49,686 nucleotides of DNA. Origin: Shewanella sp. MBTL60-007 (lineage in GTDB: Bacteria > Pseudomonadota > Gammaproteobacteria > Enterobacterales > Shewanellaceae). The stretch is from contig NZ_BPET01000045.1 in NCBI RefSeq assembly GCF_019654915.1, positions 1 through 49,686 on the forward strand, in the 5' to 3' direction. The position numbers were made by a program, and so were the translations under genes. Below are positions 33,115-41,796 of the stretch, piece by piece; within the stretch, counting starts at the first letter, position 1; each line of letters starts with the position of its first letter. Under the pieces are notes generated by a model, which was not told where the DNA came from, searched no databases, and saw only the letters and a program-made list of their open reading frames with translations.

Positions 33115-34401
33115 TTGGATATTGCCATTTTATTTGTTTTAATTCTGATTAATGGTGTGTTTGCTATGTCAGAAATTGCATTGATGACGGCAAAAAAGAG
33201 TCGATTACAAAAACTGGCTGCTGAAGGAAGTCATGCCGCCGCCAAAGCAATTAAGTTAGCTGAAGAGCCAACACAATTTCTATCAACCGTTCAAATTGGT
33301 ATTACCGTCATTGGTATATTGAATGGCATTTTAGGGCAAGCGGCCTTGGCTGGTCCTATATCTGAATTAATCATCTCTTTAGGTTTTCCAGCAACGCTAG
33401 CACTTACTATTTCAACCGCCTCAACGGTCGTTGTCATAACATATGTGTCGATAGTCATTGGTGAGTTAGTACCAAAACGCATTGCCCAATTTCATGCGGA
33501 GCGCATCTCAACTTTAGTTGCACCACTCATTAGCTTTCTAGCATCTATTTCTCGGCCTTTTGTTTTCCTACTTTCTGTCTCGACAGACGCCTTACTACGT
33601 TTGCTCGGTCGTTCAAGTAAAGATGCAACTTCAATCACTGAGGATGATATTCATGCGTTGCTGGACGAAGGCTCAGAGCAAGGTGTAATAGAAAAGCAAG
33701 AACACTCTATGGTTCGTAAGATCTTTCAGCTAGATGATCGAAAAGTGGTGTCATTAATGACACCAAGAAGTGAACTTGTTTATTTTGACACCGAGCAGTC
33801 GTGGGATGAAAACTTACCAAGGCTATTGCGCTCAGATTATTCCATTTTTCCGGTGACCCGTGGTGGTATGGATAATATTCTTGGTTTTACCACCGCTCGT
33901 TTTTTATTAAAAGCTGCACACCAAGAACACAAAATTAAGTACTTAATGCGTAATTTGTTGCCGTGTTTGACAATTTTAGAGAATACATTTGGCAGTCAAT
34001 TGCTGGAGTTATTGAAAACAACAGGTGAAGAGATCGCATTGGTTGTCGATGAATACGGTGATGCTCAAGGTATTGTGACCCAGAAAGACTTACTCGAAGC
34101 ACTTGCTGGTGAATTTAAATCGGCAAATCCTAATGACTCATGGGCTAAGCAAATCTCGGCCGCGGAGTGGATATTTGATGGCGCTATTCCAGTTACAGTG
34201 TTGAAAGAAAATTTAAATCTAACTTCCTTGCCAGAGGAAAAAGAAGCTGATTATCAAACGCTAACTGGCATGTTTATGTGGCTAACGTCAAACGTTCCTA
34301 CTGTGGGAGACAAGCTTAAATATCAAGATTGGAGTTTTGAAGTGCTTTCAATCGATAACAATAAAGCCAGTAAGGTACGGGCCACCCTTAATAAGAGCTA
34401 A
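33115..34401 (+). CDS. CNNM/CorC-type membrane protein (DUF21-CBS-CorC_HlyC; 'hemolysin family')
   Basis: A 428-residue inner membrane protein of the CNNM/CorB-CorC group, usually linked to Mg2+ or other divalent-cation efflux or homeostasis; the name hemolysin is historical. DUF21 transmembrane domain (about 1-150; INGVFAMSEIALM and GELVPKRIA are the conserved parts), two CBS domains (about 195-325; LMTPRSELVYFD, VVDEYGDAQGIVTQKDLLEA), and the C-terminal CorC_HlyC domain (about 345-425). I chose TTG 33115, with GAGG six bases upstream, over TTG 33103, for which that same GAGG would lie inside the coding sequence. Its neighbours are small membrane genes of unknown role. Confidence 0.9.
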   Translation: MDIAILFVLILINGVFAMSEIALMTAKKSRLQKLAAEGSHAAAKAIKLAEEPTQFLSTVQIGITVIGILNGILGQAALAGPISELIISLGFPATLALTISTASTVVVITYVSIVIGELVPKRIAQFHAERISTLVAPLISFLASISRPFVFLLSVSTDALLRLLGRSSKDATSITEDDIHALLDEGSEQGVIEKQEHSMVRKIFQLDDRKVVSLMTPRSELVYFDTEQSWDENLPRLLRSDYSIFPVTRGGMDNILGFTTARFLLKAAHQEHKIKYLMRNLLPCLTILENTFGSQLLELLKTTGEEIALVVDEYGDAQGIVTQKDLLEALAGEFKSANPNDSWAKQISAAEWIFDGAIPVTVLKENLNLTSLPEEKEADYQTLTGMFMWLTSNVPTVGDKLKYQDWSFEVLSIDNNKASKVRATLNKS

Positions 34402-34478
34402 CAAGCCAGCAGCTGTTGCTACTGGCTGTATGTGCTCGTCTTTAACTTAACTCGCACTTTGCTGATTGCTGACTCAGC

Positions 34479-35399
34479 TCATTGCAGGCTGAGCTCTAGC
34501 AGTTTAGCGGCGACAAACAGGTCTTGAATGGCGATGCCTGAACTATCAAAAATAGTGATCTCATTACTATTAACCCGCCCAGCAGATTGACCTGTAATGA
34601 CACTGCCTATCTCTTCTACTTGCCCATTTTGAGTATGTTGAAATTCACCGATGACTATAGACTGCGCTCGGTAGTCACAAAATAAACTTGCGTCTTGATA
34701 CAGCTCTACGGGCAACTCCTGTTTACCGACTTTATCTGCGCCCATGGCGGAGATATGAGTACCGGATTTAACCCAGCCAGCCTCAAACAGCGGAGCTGTG
34801 GCTGTGGTTGCGGTCACGATAATATCTGCATTATCACAAGCATATTGCGCGCTAGCTATTTCGCACTCAGCTTGTAAGCCTCTATCGATTAGGCGTTTAA
34901 TAAACTGCTCACAGCGAAGCTTATCTCGACCAACAACCATCACCTTAGTGATATCGCGCACTTCTGCAATAGCTAATACTTCGTACTCAGCTTGATGACC
35001 AGTACCAAATATTGCCAATACTGTTGCGTCTTTTCGCGCCAAATAGTCGACTGCAACCGCGTCAGCAGCGGCTGTGCGGTATGCATTAACCTGTGTTGCC
35101 GCAACCACGGCAACCAGCTCACCGGTTTCGGGACTTAACAAAAACACATTGGTGCCATGGCACGGTATGTTTTTAGCCTGATTACCTGGCCAGTAACTGC
35201 CGGTCTTCCAACCTACCAATGTCGCCGTTGACGCTGACTTCATTGAGAACATGGAGTCGGTTTGAGGACCAGATGCATTCACCACGGGAAACAGCGTGGC
35301 TTCGTCAGTCGTGGCGGCGATAAATGCATCTTTTACTGCCGAATAGGCCAGTTGATGGGTGATCAGTTTTGCAGTTTGCGCTTCATTTAAATATTGCAT
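34479..35399 (-). CDS. Ornithine cyclodeaminase / mu-crystallin family enzyme
   Basis: A 306-residue NAD(P)-dependent enzyme of the OCD/mu-crystallin family, which includes ornithine cyclodeaminase, archaeal alanine dehydrogenase, ketimine reductases and iminosuccinate reductase (BhcD). Visible: the substrate Lys in MFSMKSAST, NAYRTAAADAVAVDYLAR, and the Rossmann motif AIFGTGHQAEYEVLAI near residue 120. It starts one base after the stop of the DSD1-family gene (TAATATG), so the two are coupled. Next to a DSD1 enzyme an iminosuccinate- or ketimine-reducing role is attractive, but sequence alone does not decide. The longer frame (to 35495) lies inside the neighbour and was rejected. Confidence 0.85.
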   Translation of the reverse strand: MQYLNEAQTAKLITHQLAYSAVKDAFIAATTDEATLFPVVNASGPQTDSMFSMKSASTATLVGWKTGSYWPGNQAKNIPCHGTNVFLLSPETGELVAVVAATQVNAYRTAAADAVAVDYLARKDATVLAIFGTGHQAEYEVLAIAEVRDITKVMVVGRDKLRCEQFIKRLIDRGLQAECEIASAQYACDNADIIVTATTATAPLFEAGWVKSGTHISAMGADKVGKQELPVELYQDASLFCDYRAQSIVIGEFQHTQNGQVEEIGSVITGQSAGRVNSNEITIFDSSGIAIQDLFVAAKLLELSLQ

Positions 35400-35400
35400 A

Positions 35401-36567
35401 TTACCAGCCTTGAATTCGGTTCCAGATCTCATAGGTGTTATCTTGTGTATCAAACACATGGTAGTGTTGATGCATAGAGGCTGTAGCGCAGGCATGATTT
35501 GGTAGAATATGCAGTCGACAACCTACTGGAAAATCATCAAAATTAATCTGTTCATCACCAATGGCTGCAACAATCCCATGCTCTTGGTTAACGCCAATCA
35601 CCTGCAGGCCTTCAGCGAGCTTTCCATCAGGTTGTGCGACTAAACCATAGCCGCAATCCTTAGGTTGCCCCGCAGTGCCGCGATCTGCTGACAGTGCCAT
35701 CCAACCCGCATCAATAAACAACCAGCCCTTGTCTTTGTTATGACCAATAACCGTGGTCACTACACTTGCTGAAATATCTTCTAGCTGACACACGCCAATT
35801 CCAGTCATCACTAAATCGAAGAAACCATATACCCCGGCTCTCACTTCTGTTATGCCACTTAAGTCTTGATAACTATGGGCGGTAGGGGTTGAACCGACGC
35901 TAACTATGTCACAAGGGATCCCTTCGGCGCGCAGGTTATTAGCCGCTTTCAAGGTCATTTTAACTTCGTTTTGGGCTGCCTCAGCTAGCGACTTGGGATC
36001 GAAACAAAGATAAGACTCACCAGCATGAGCAAGTACACCGTGAAAACTCGCTGCGCCTAGCTGTAGTATATTAGCGATTGCAATAAGCTTAGGATCATCT
36101 GGGTGAATACCGCCTCTATGCCCATCACAGTCCACTTCGATTAATGCCGCAATGACGCAGCTGTTATCTTGGCAGTATCTATTTACAAACTCAGCCTGCT
36201 CTATGGTGTCCAGCAGTACTCTAACCTCTGCCCCTTTAGCATTAAGCTGCTCAATTCTTGGTAATTTTCCCTCTGAAATGCCGACCGCATAAACGATATT
36301 GGTGTAGCCCTCACCTGCCAGCGCCTCGGCTTCTTTCACCGTAGATACAGTAATTGCGGATGTTTTTTGTGGTAATAAATGCTCAACCGCTTCGAGTGCT
36401 CTAACCGTTTTAAAGTGAGGCCGCAGCTCGGCTCCTAAAGCTTCAGTCTTGCTGCGTAATCGCACTAGGTTTTTCAGCATTCCCTGTTTATCAACCAATA
36501 AGAAAGGCGTATCTAGGCTCTGGTAGCTCTCTAGCAGCTTGGGATTTTGGCTTTCACTAGCAAACAT
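35401..36567 (-). CDS. DSD1-family PLP enzyme (D-threonine aldolase / D-serine or 3-hydroxyaspartate dehydratase type)
   Basis: A 388-residue fold-type III (alanine racemase-like) PLP enzyme. The PLP Lys is in LRPHFKTVRA (about residue 53), the barrel continues with VDCDGHRGGIHP and FHGVLAHAGESY, and the C-terminal LPNHACAT supplies the His and Cys that bind zinc in eukaryotic-type D-serine dehydratase and D-threo-3-hydroxyaspartate dehydratase. Candidate reactions: D-threonine aldol cleavage, D-serine or hydroxyaspartate dehydration, or beta-hydroxyaspartate aldolase (BhcC). I set the start at ATG 36567, with AGGAAA upstream; the ATG at 36597 has no ribosome site. First gene of a two-gene operon divergent from a LysR regulator. 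Confidence 0.87.
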   Translation of the reverse strand: MFASESQNPKLLESYQSLDTPFLLVDKQGMLKNLVRLRSKTEALGAELRPHFKTVRALEAVEHLLPQKTSAITVSTVKEAEALAGEGYTNIVYAVGISEGKLPRIEQLNAKGAEVRVLLDTIEQAEFVNRYCQDNSCVIAALIEVDCDGHRGGIHPDDPKLIAIANILQLGAASFHGVLAHAGESYLCFDPKSLAEAAQNEVKMTLKAANNLRAEGIPCDIVSVGSTPTAHSYQDLSGITEVRAGVYGFFDLVMTGIGVCQLEDISASVVTTVIGHNKDKGWLFIDAGWMALSADRGTAGQPKDCGYGLVAQPDGKLAEGLQVIGVNQEHGIVAAIGDEQINFDDFPVGCRLHILPNHACATASMHQHYHVFDTQDNTYEIWNRIQGW

Positions 36568-36674
36568 GAGTATTTCCTGCTCTATCAAATAAGTCATTGC
36601 TGATTTTTCTGTATGTGAGCAACATCAAATCAGCGAGTAGAACAGAAGTATCCAAGAAATTAGTTTTGTTTTAC

Positions 36675-36698
36675 ATTAATACTTATTAAGGTATTAAT
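36675..36698. promoter_or_regulatory. Candidate LysR operator between the DSD1 operon and its regulator
   Basis: Perfect 8-bp arms ATTAATAC (36675-36682) and GTATTAAT (36691-36698) around an 8-base AT-rich spacer, in the 145-base divergent intergenic region. It contains the T-N11-A type core expected for LysR proteins. It lies close to the regulator's start, consistent with autoregulation plus divergent activation. Confidence 0.65.
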
Positions 36699-36712
36699 TA
36701 GGTTCAAGCTAA

Positions 36713-37621
36713 ATGATCACCACTGAAGATCTCAGATTTATCACCACTATTGCCAGCCATAGAACCTTAGCCGATGCGGCAAGAGCGTTAAATATTACTC
36801 CGCCATCGGTGACACTTAGACTGCAACATATTGAAAAAAAACTGTCGATTAAACTTATCCAGCGCCCATCAAGAGTCGTGAGCTTAACCGAAGAGGGACA
36901 GCTGTTACTGGATAAAGGCCTGCCTATTTTGCGAGGACTCGATGAGCTACAAGAACAACTTGATGAATTGAAAGAGCATGTGTGCGGCAAACTGCGAGTA
37001 TTGGCGCCGCTTGGATTTGGTAATGACTATATCGCGCCGCTACTGGGCGAATATAAAATCCAGCACCCACAACTGGATATTGAGCTAGAACTCTCCGATA
37101 ACCCCAATTGGTCGAGCCATCATAAGTGGGATGTGATTATTTATATTGGGGCGCTTAATGACTCTTCATTAAAGATGATCACCTTGGCCAAAAACCAACG
37201 CTTTGTCTGCGCCGCTCCAAAATACCTTGAGCAAATGGGCACGCCTAAAGCGCCGCAAGATCTGCTCAAACATAGATGCATCGCATTAAGGGAGAATAAC
37301 GAAGACGTCACCTTATGGCCTTTTACTAAACTGTCTGACAACAAACTTGAGATGATCAGGATCACCCCAACGCTTGCCAGTAACGAAGGCCGCGTCATTA
37401 AAGATTGGGCCACAGCAGGCCTTGGGATCATTATGCGTTCTGAATGGGATGTACAACCACAGATAAATAGCGGCGAATTAGTACGACTACTGCCTGAATA
37501 TACCTTGCCTAACGCCAACATCGTTGCGCTATTAAGTAGTCCAGAGAAAGAGCGTTCGGCGCGCATTTCTGGCTTTATTCAACTATTGAAACAGCGACTC
37601 AACCCGCTGCCTTGGAAGTAG
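36713..37621 (+). CDS. LysR-family transcriptional regulator (DSD1/OCD operon)
   Basis: A 302-residue LysR-type regulator: winged helix-turn-helix at about 3-62 (LADAARALNITPPSVTLRLQ), linker helix, then the effector domain beginning GKLRVLAPLGFGNDYIAPLL. Full-length. Divergent from the DSD1/OCD operon with a perfect dyad in between, so it most likely controls that operon in response to a substrate such as a hydroxy or D-amino acid (inference). A 245-base stretch with no gene follows. Confidence 0.92.
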   Translation: MITTEDLRFITTIASHRTLADAARALNITPPSVTLRLQHIEKKLSIKLIQRPSRVVSLTEEGQLLLDKGLPILRGLDELQEQLDELKEHVCGKLRVLAPLGFGNDYIAPLLGEYKIQHPQLDIELELSDNPNWSSHHKWDVIIYIGALNDSSLKMITLAKNQRFVCAAPKYLEQMGTPKAPQDLLKHRCIALRENNEDVTLWPFTKLSDNKLEMIRITPTLASNEGRVIKDWATAGLGIIMRSEWDVQPQINSGELVRLLPEYTLPNANIVALLSSPEKERSARISGFIQLLKQRLNPLPWK

Positions 37622-37866
37622 GCAAGCAATATATAAACCAAAACACAAACAGCTTTAGTTAGTAACACTGACTATATAAGCGAGAATAAAAACAAGAGAT
37701 TGAGGGTTTAGCTGAAGATTAATTTAACCGTTTTTAGTCTATTAAGATGCTAGGCATATTAATTACCTAGGGCAGTGATTGAAGCTAAACTGCTAACGCA
37801 GAACAAGCGCACTTTATTGATGATAACCCTATCTTAATCTAAATTTAGCGCACATTTGGGACTGTT

Positions 37867-38226
37867 TTAAAAAGCACTCTTCCACTGCTCTGTGTCTACG
37901 AACCATCTCTCTTCGTAGATTTTATTGCCTTCAAACTTAAACAACACACATAACTGAGATCCGGCGACTTTATTGGACTTCCATTCGACGATTGAAATCA
38001 CTTCATTTTCTCCCTCAATTTGACGAAGTTGTGTAATCTCAAAACCAGGGGGAAGAATTTGACCAAGAGAGTCCAAAGCGCTGCGAAAAGCCTGCCGCCC
38101 TTCGAGTACATCGTTTTGTCCCGGCATGATGAATGACATATTCTCAACATAGTCAGCCACCAAGGCATCAAAACTCCCTGCACCTACCGCTTGCCAACCA
38201 CGCTGTACGATATCTGCTAACTTCAT
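37867..38226 (-). CDS. SnoaL-like / NTF2-fold protein
   Basis: A 119-residue cytoplasmic protein with the cone-shaped SnoaL/NTF2-like fold: N-terminal helices (MKLADIVQRGWQAVGAGSFDALVADY), the ENMSFIMPG strand and the C-terminal strands CVLFKFEGNKIYEERWFVD. Such proteins may be isomerases, hydrolases or ligand carriers; no catalytic set can be assigned. AGGAGA precedes the ATG. It is the last gene of the accessory islet, immediately before the fabB terminator region. Confidence 0.75.
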   Translation of the reverse strand: MKLADIVQRGWQAVGAGSFDALVADYVENMSFIMPGQNDVLEGRQAFRSALDSLGQILPPGFEITQLRQIEGENEVISIVEWKSNKVAGSQLCVLFKFEGNKIYEERWFVDTEQWKSAF

Positions 38227-38306
38227 TCGCTTTCTCCTATATTGTTTATCACAAACTAACTATAGAAGGGATTTAGGCTAATTGGAGTCACGGCAAAACA
38301 AGATAC

Positions 38307-38337
38307 AAAAAAGGAAGCCGATTAAGGCTTCCTTTTT
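38307..38337 (-). terminator. Intrinsic terminator of fabB
   Basis: 12-bp stem (38308-38319, 38326-38337) with GGAAGCC / GGCTTCC core, followed on the minus strand by a T-run, 26 bases past the fabB stop. Confidence 0.92.
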
Positions 38338-38362
38338 AATTTAGTTTGTTGCTAAGTACGAG

Positions 38363-39574
38363 TTACTTGTACTTACGCATAACCAAAGTTGCGTTAGTGC
38401 CACCAAATCCGAAGCTGTTGCTCATCACAGTGTTAAGCTCTTTCTCAGTCATTTCAGTCACAATCGGCATACCTGCAGCTTTTTCATCAAGATTATCGAT
38501 GTTGATGCTTGGGGCAATGAAATTGCTTTCCATCATGATCAAGCTGTAAATCGCTTCGTGTGCACCCGCTGCACCTAACGCGTGACCTGTCAGAGACTTA
38601 GTCGATGCGATTGCAGGTAGGTTATCACCAAAGGTTTCACGTAGTGCTTCAAGCTCACGCATATCACCCACAGGCGTCGATGTACCGTGAGTATTGATGT
38701 AATCAATTGGCGTATCAACATCTGCAAGTGCCATCTGCATACAACGCACCGCACCTTCACCTGATGGAGCGACCATGTCATAACCGTCTGATGACGCACC
38801 ATAACCGACCACTTCAGCGTAGATTTTTGCGCCACGTGCTAGAGCGTGTTCTAGCTCTTCAACAACCACAATACCGCCGCCGCCAGAGATAACAAAACCA
38901 TCACGGTCTGCATCATAAGTACGAGACGCTTTGGTTGGCTCGTCATTATACTTAGTCGATAGTGCGCCCATAGCATCAAAGCCCATGGTTAGCGTCCAAT
39001 CCACTTCTTCTGAACCACCAGCAAACACCATATCTTGCTTACCCATTTGGATAAGCTCAACCGCGTGGCCGATACAGTGTGCACTGGTTGCACAAGCAGA
39101 ACTGATCGAGTAGTTCATGCCTTTAATCTTAAATGGCGTTGCCAAACACGCGCTAGCAGTGCTCGACATGATACGTGGCACAATGTATGGACCAACGCGC
39201 TTCACGCCTTTTTCACGTAATGTGTCAGCTGCTTGAACCTGATTAGCTGAAGATGCGCCGCCCGTGCCTACGATAATACCGACACGTGGGTCTGAATACT
39301 GCTCTTCAGTTAAATCCGCATCTTTAATCGCTTCTTGCATTGCGATGTGTGCGTAGGCTGCTGCATTCCCCATAAAGCGAAGCGCTTTACGGTCAATATA
39401 TTCTGATGGGTCAATCTTAATGTCGCCCCAAACATGACTACGCAGCTTCATTTCTTCAAACTGATCTGAGTGGGTAATACCACTACGACCCGCTTTTAAT
39501 GATTCGGTGACTTCTTGCTTGTTGTTACCGATACTTGATACGACACCAAGTCCAGTGATCACGACTCTTTTCAT
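38363..39574 (-). CDS. fabB: 3-oxoacyl-ACP synthase I
   Basis: FabB, the elongating condensing enzyme needed for unsaturated fatty acid synthesis. 403 residues: MKRVVITGLGVVSSIG start, active-site Cys in SSACATSAHCIGHA (about residue 163), His in NTHGTSTPVGD (about 298) and His in TKSLTGHALGAAGAHE (about 333), ending with NSFGFGGTNATLV. I used ATG 39574, with GGAAAG before it; the longer frame adds 21 residues foreign to the family. Divergent from mnmC, as is common in gammaproteobacteria. Transcription is single-gene, ending at the terminator at 38307-38337. Confidence 0.97.
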   Translation of the reverse strand: MKRVVITGLGVVSSIGNNKQEVTESLKAGRSGITHSDQFEEMKLRSHVWGDIKIDPSEYIDRKALRFMGNAAAYAHIAMQEAIKDADLTEEQYSDPRVGIIVGTGGASSANQVQAADTLREKGVKRVGPYIVPRIMSSTASACLATPFKIKGMNYSISSACATSAHCIGHAVELIQMGKQDMVFAGGSEEVDWTLTMGFDAMGALSTKYNDEPTKASRTYDADRDGFVISGGGGIVVVEELEHALARGAKIYAEVVGYGASSDGYDMVAPSGEGAVRCMQMALADVDTPIDYINTHGTSTPVGDMRELEALRETFGDNLPAIASTKSLTGHALGAAGAHEAIYSLIMMESNFIAPSINIDNLDEKAAGMPIVTEMTEKELNTVMSNSFGFGGTNATLVMRKYK

Positions 39575-39805
39575 TATTAACTTTCCATTTTGTACATCTA
39601 GTACCAATTTTGCTGCACCAATGGTATCGCTTTTCATCCATTTAAGTGGTCAGCTTTCCATAAGGAACACAAAAATAATGCCCATTATGAGACCTTACGT
39701 ATAATCTTTTCCAAAATTTGCCCATAAAAATGTACAATTCAGGGCGACTACCGCGGATTATAAAGCATATTTGCAAGCGCTTAATTTAACATTAAAGACG
39801 TAACC

Positions 39806-41731
39806 ATGACAGTAAGTAAAACTCTTAAGCAGGTCATCGATGCCAAAACCTCTCAAAACTGGGTCATTGGTCAGCTAGGTTTAGGCTCTATTGCCACATT
39901 TCAACAGCGTATTACTCTCCTTTCGCAGCATAAAGATAAACGGATTACGCTAAAAGTTTTTGCCGATATCAATGATGACTCACGCGCACTTCTTGCAGAT
40001 AAAGCGCTGGCGAAATTACTGTGTCCTAAAGAAAGCGTTTCTTTAACGGCGATAACAGGCTGTCAACGAGTCATAGTTAATGATGGTCGACTCATTATCG
40101 ACTTTTATCTTGGGCAATACCTCACGCAGCTACAAGCTGTGCCCATGGTTAGCAAGGGGATTATCAAAAACTGGCATATCGCTAGCGATGCAGACCAAAA
40201 TCAGTTAACACCAACACTGTTTTGGCAATTAGCAAAGCTAAGTAAAAATGATGCGCAGTTGAGCCTTGCTGATGAATTGACTTCAGAACTCCAGCAACAG
40301 CTTTATATACAGGCCGAGCACGTGGGGCTTTATCGCTATAATGCCGAAGATGATGAACCGAGTCATAAGGCACTTCGCTACGATGATATCTGTTTCCAAG
40401 AAAGAACGGCTATGCGCGCTCAAAGCCAAGAATTACAAGCACCTTACCCCGTTTGTCCCGCTCCATTTACTGACGATGTAAATCATGGTATTGCCATTAT
40501 TGGTGGCGGGGTTGCCAGCGCATGCTTAGCACTATCACTGGCCGAACGACAGCAACAAGTCAGCCTTTTCTGTGAGGATTCAGCCTTAGCCCAAGCCGCT
40601 TCGGGCAACAAACAGGGAGCTATCTATCCCCTGCTCACTCCAGATAACAACACATTAAGTCAATATTTTCAGCAAGCTTATCTGTTTAGCTTACAAAGAT
40701 TGAAATCACTAGCCGCACAAGGCCATAAAATAGATTTTGACCTCTGTGGCGTGGTACATACAGGGCATGATGAACGTAGTCGCAAGCGAGTGGCTAAGAT
40801 TATCAATGGTCACGCTTGGGAGCCCGGTATCGCCCATGTGATTAACGCTGAGCAGGCCTCAAGCATTGCTGGGGTTAACATTGATGACGGAGGGATTTTT
40901 TACCCGCAAGGTGGTTGGGTCTCTCCGCAGGATTTTACCCGTGCAGCATTCAAGCAAGCGCAGCTGATTAGCGATGTGTCTCTTAAGCTCAACACCCAAA
41001 TAACGCAAATCAAACACCTAGATGGCCAATGGTTTGTTAGTAGTAACAGCGAACAATTTGGCCCTTTTAAGGCGCTTGTGGTTGCAAACGGCAAGTCGAT
41101 TACGCAATTTCAACAGACACAATATTTACAAGCGACGGGCTTTAGAGGCCAAGTTAGTCATGTGCCCTCTCGGGCTAAACTTTCTAAACTCAGCACAGTA
41201 CTCTGCGCCCATGGTTATATGACACCGAGCAACAATGCCTTGCATTGTCTGGGAGCCAGTTATGTTAAAAATGCTGCTGATACTCACTACAGCCCGAATG
41301 AACAAGTCGAGAACTTACACAAAATTCAACACAGCTATCTGGGCCAAGATTGGGTAGAGGAGATCGATGTTTCCGGCCATAGCGCCCGTGTTGGCGTACG
41401 TATGGTAACCCGGGATCATGCTCCTATGATGGGACCCGCTCCTGATCTCGACTCAATAATGAGCTTGTATCAAAACCATCAGTTAACGCCTGAAAGTCGA
41501 GTCTATTGGCAAAACCATAATGCGCCAGTTCACCAAGGGCTATATGTACTAGGCGGTCTAGGCTCACGTGGATTAAGCTCTGGGCCACTAGCTGCCGAGG
41601 CGCTAGCGGCACAAATTTGCGATGAGTTAATGCCTATCAGTCGCGACTTTGTGGCGCTGCTTAACCCCAATCGAATGTGGATGAGAAAACTATTAAAAGG
41701 CAAAGCTTTAGAATTTACTAACGAGGTTTAG
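39806..41731 (+). CDS. mnmC: MnmC-type tRNA modification enzyme with degenerate methyltransferase half
   Basis: Bifunctional MnmC finishes mnm5(s)2U34 in tRNA: a C-terminal FAD oxidase removes the carboxymethyl group and an N-terminal SAM methyltransferase adds methyl. 641 residues. The oxidase half is intact (FAD motif IAIIGGGVASACLALSLAE near 229-247; VGVRMVTRDHAPMMGP; YVLGGLGSRGLSSGPLAAE). The N-terminal half (1-200) keeps traces of the fold (GQLGLGSIATF, GCQRVIVNDGRLIIDFYLG), but the usual ETGFGTGLNFL SAM loop and the LDGFAPAKNPDMW region are not recognisable, so methylation by this domain is doubtful. Shewanella MnmC proteins are known to be divergent here (recollection). Divergent from fabB. 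Confidence 0.88.
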   Translation: MTVSKTLKQVIDAKTSQNWVIGQLGLGSIATFQQRITLLSQHKDKRITLKVFADINDDSRALLADKALAKLLCPKESVSLTAITGCQRVIVNDGRLIIDFYLGQYLTQLQAVPMVSKGIIKNWHIASDADQNQLTPTLFWQLAKLSKNDAQLSLADELTSELQQQLYIQAEHVGLYRYNAEDDEPSHKALRYDDICFQERTAMRAQSQELQAPYPVCPAPFTDDVNHGIAIIGGGVASACLALSLAERQQQVSLFCEDSALAQAASGNKQGAIYPLLTPDNNTLSQYFQQAYLFSLQRLKSLAAQGHKIDFDLCGVVHTGHDERSRKRVAKIINGHAWEPGIAHVINAEQASSIAGVNIDDGGIFYPQGGWVSPQDFTRAAFKQAQLISDVSLKLNTQITQIKHLDGQWFVSSNSEQFGPFKALVVANGKSITQFQQTQYLQATGFRGQVSHVPSRAKLSKLSTVLCAHGYMTPSNNALHCLGASYVKNAADTHYSPNEQVENLHKIQHSYLGQDWVEEIDVSGHSARVGVRMVTRDHAPMMGPAPDLDSIMSLYQNHQLTPESRVYWQNHNAPVHQGLYVLGGLGSRGLSSGPLAAEALAAQICDELMPISRDFVALLNPNRMWMRKLLKGKALEFTNEV

Positions 41732-41754
41732 TTCCCCCTTAGCTGAAAACCAAG

Positions 41755-41777
41755 AAAGCGCCTGAGCGGCGCTTTTA
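41755..41777 (+). terminator. Intrinsic terminator of mnmC
   Basis: 8-bp stem AAAGCGCC / GGCGCTTT (41755-41762, 41768-41775), loop TGAGC, followed by a broken T-run (TTTTATTTT). Confidence 0.85.
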
Positions 41778-41796
41778 TTTTCCCAAAACCAAGCGA

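Noticed and set aside
39640..39670. FadR-like half-site (AAGTGGTCAGC) upstream of fabB
   Set aside because: Only one half resembles the TGGTC/GACCA palindrome; the second half is missing, so I do not call a FadR site.
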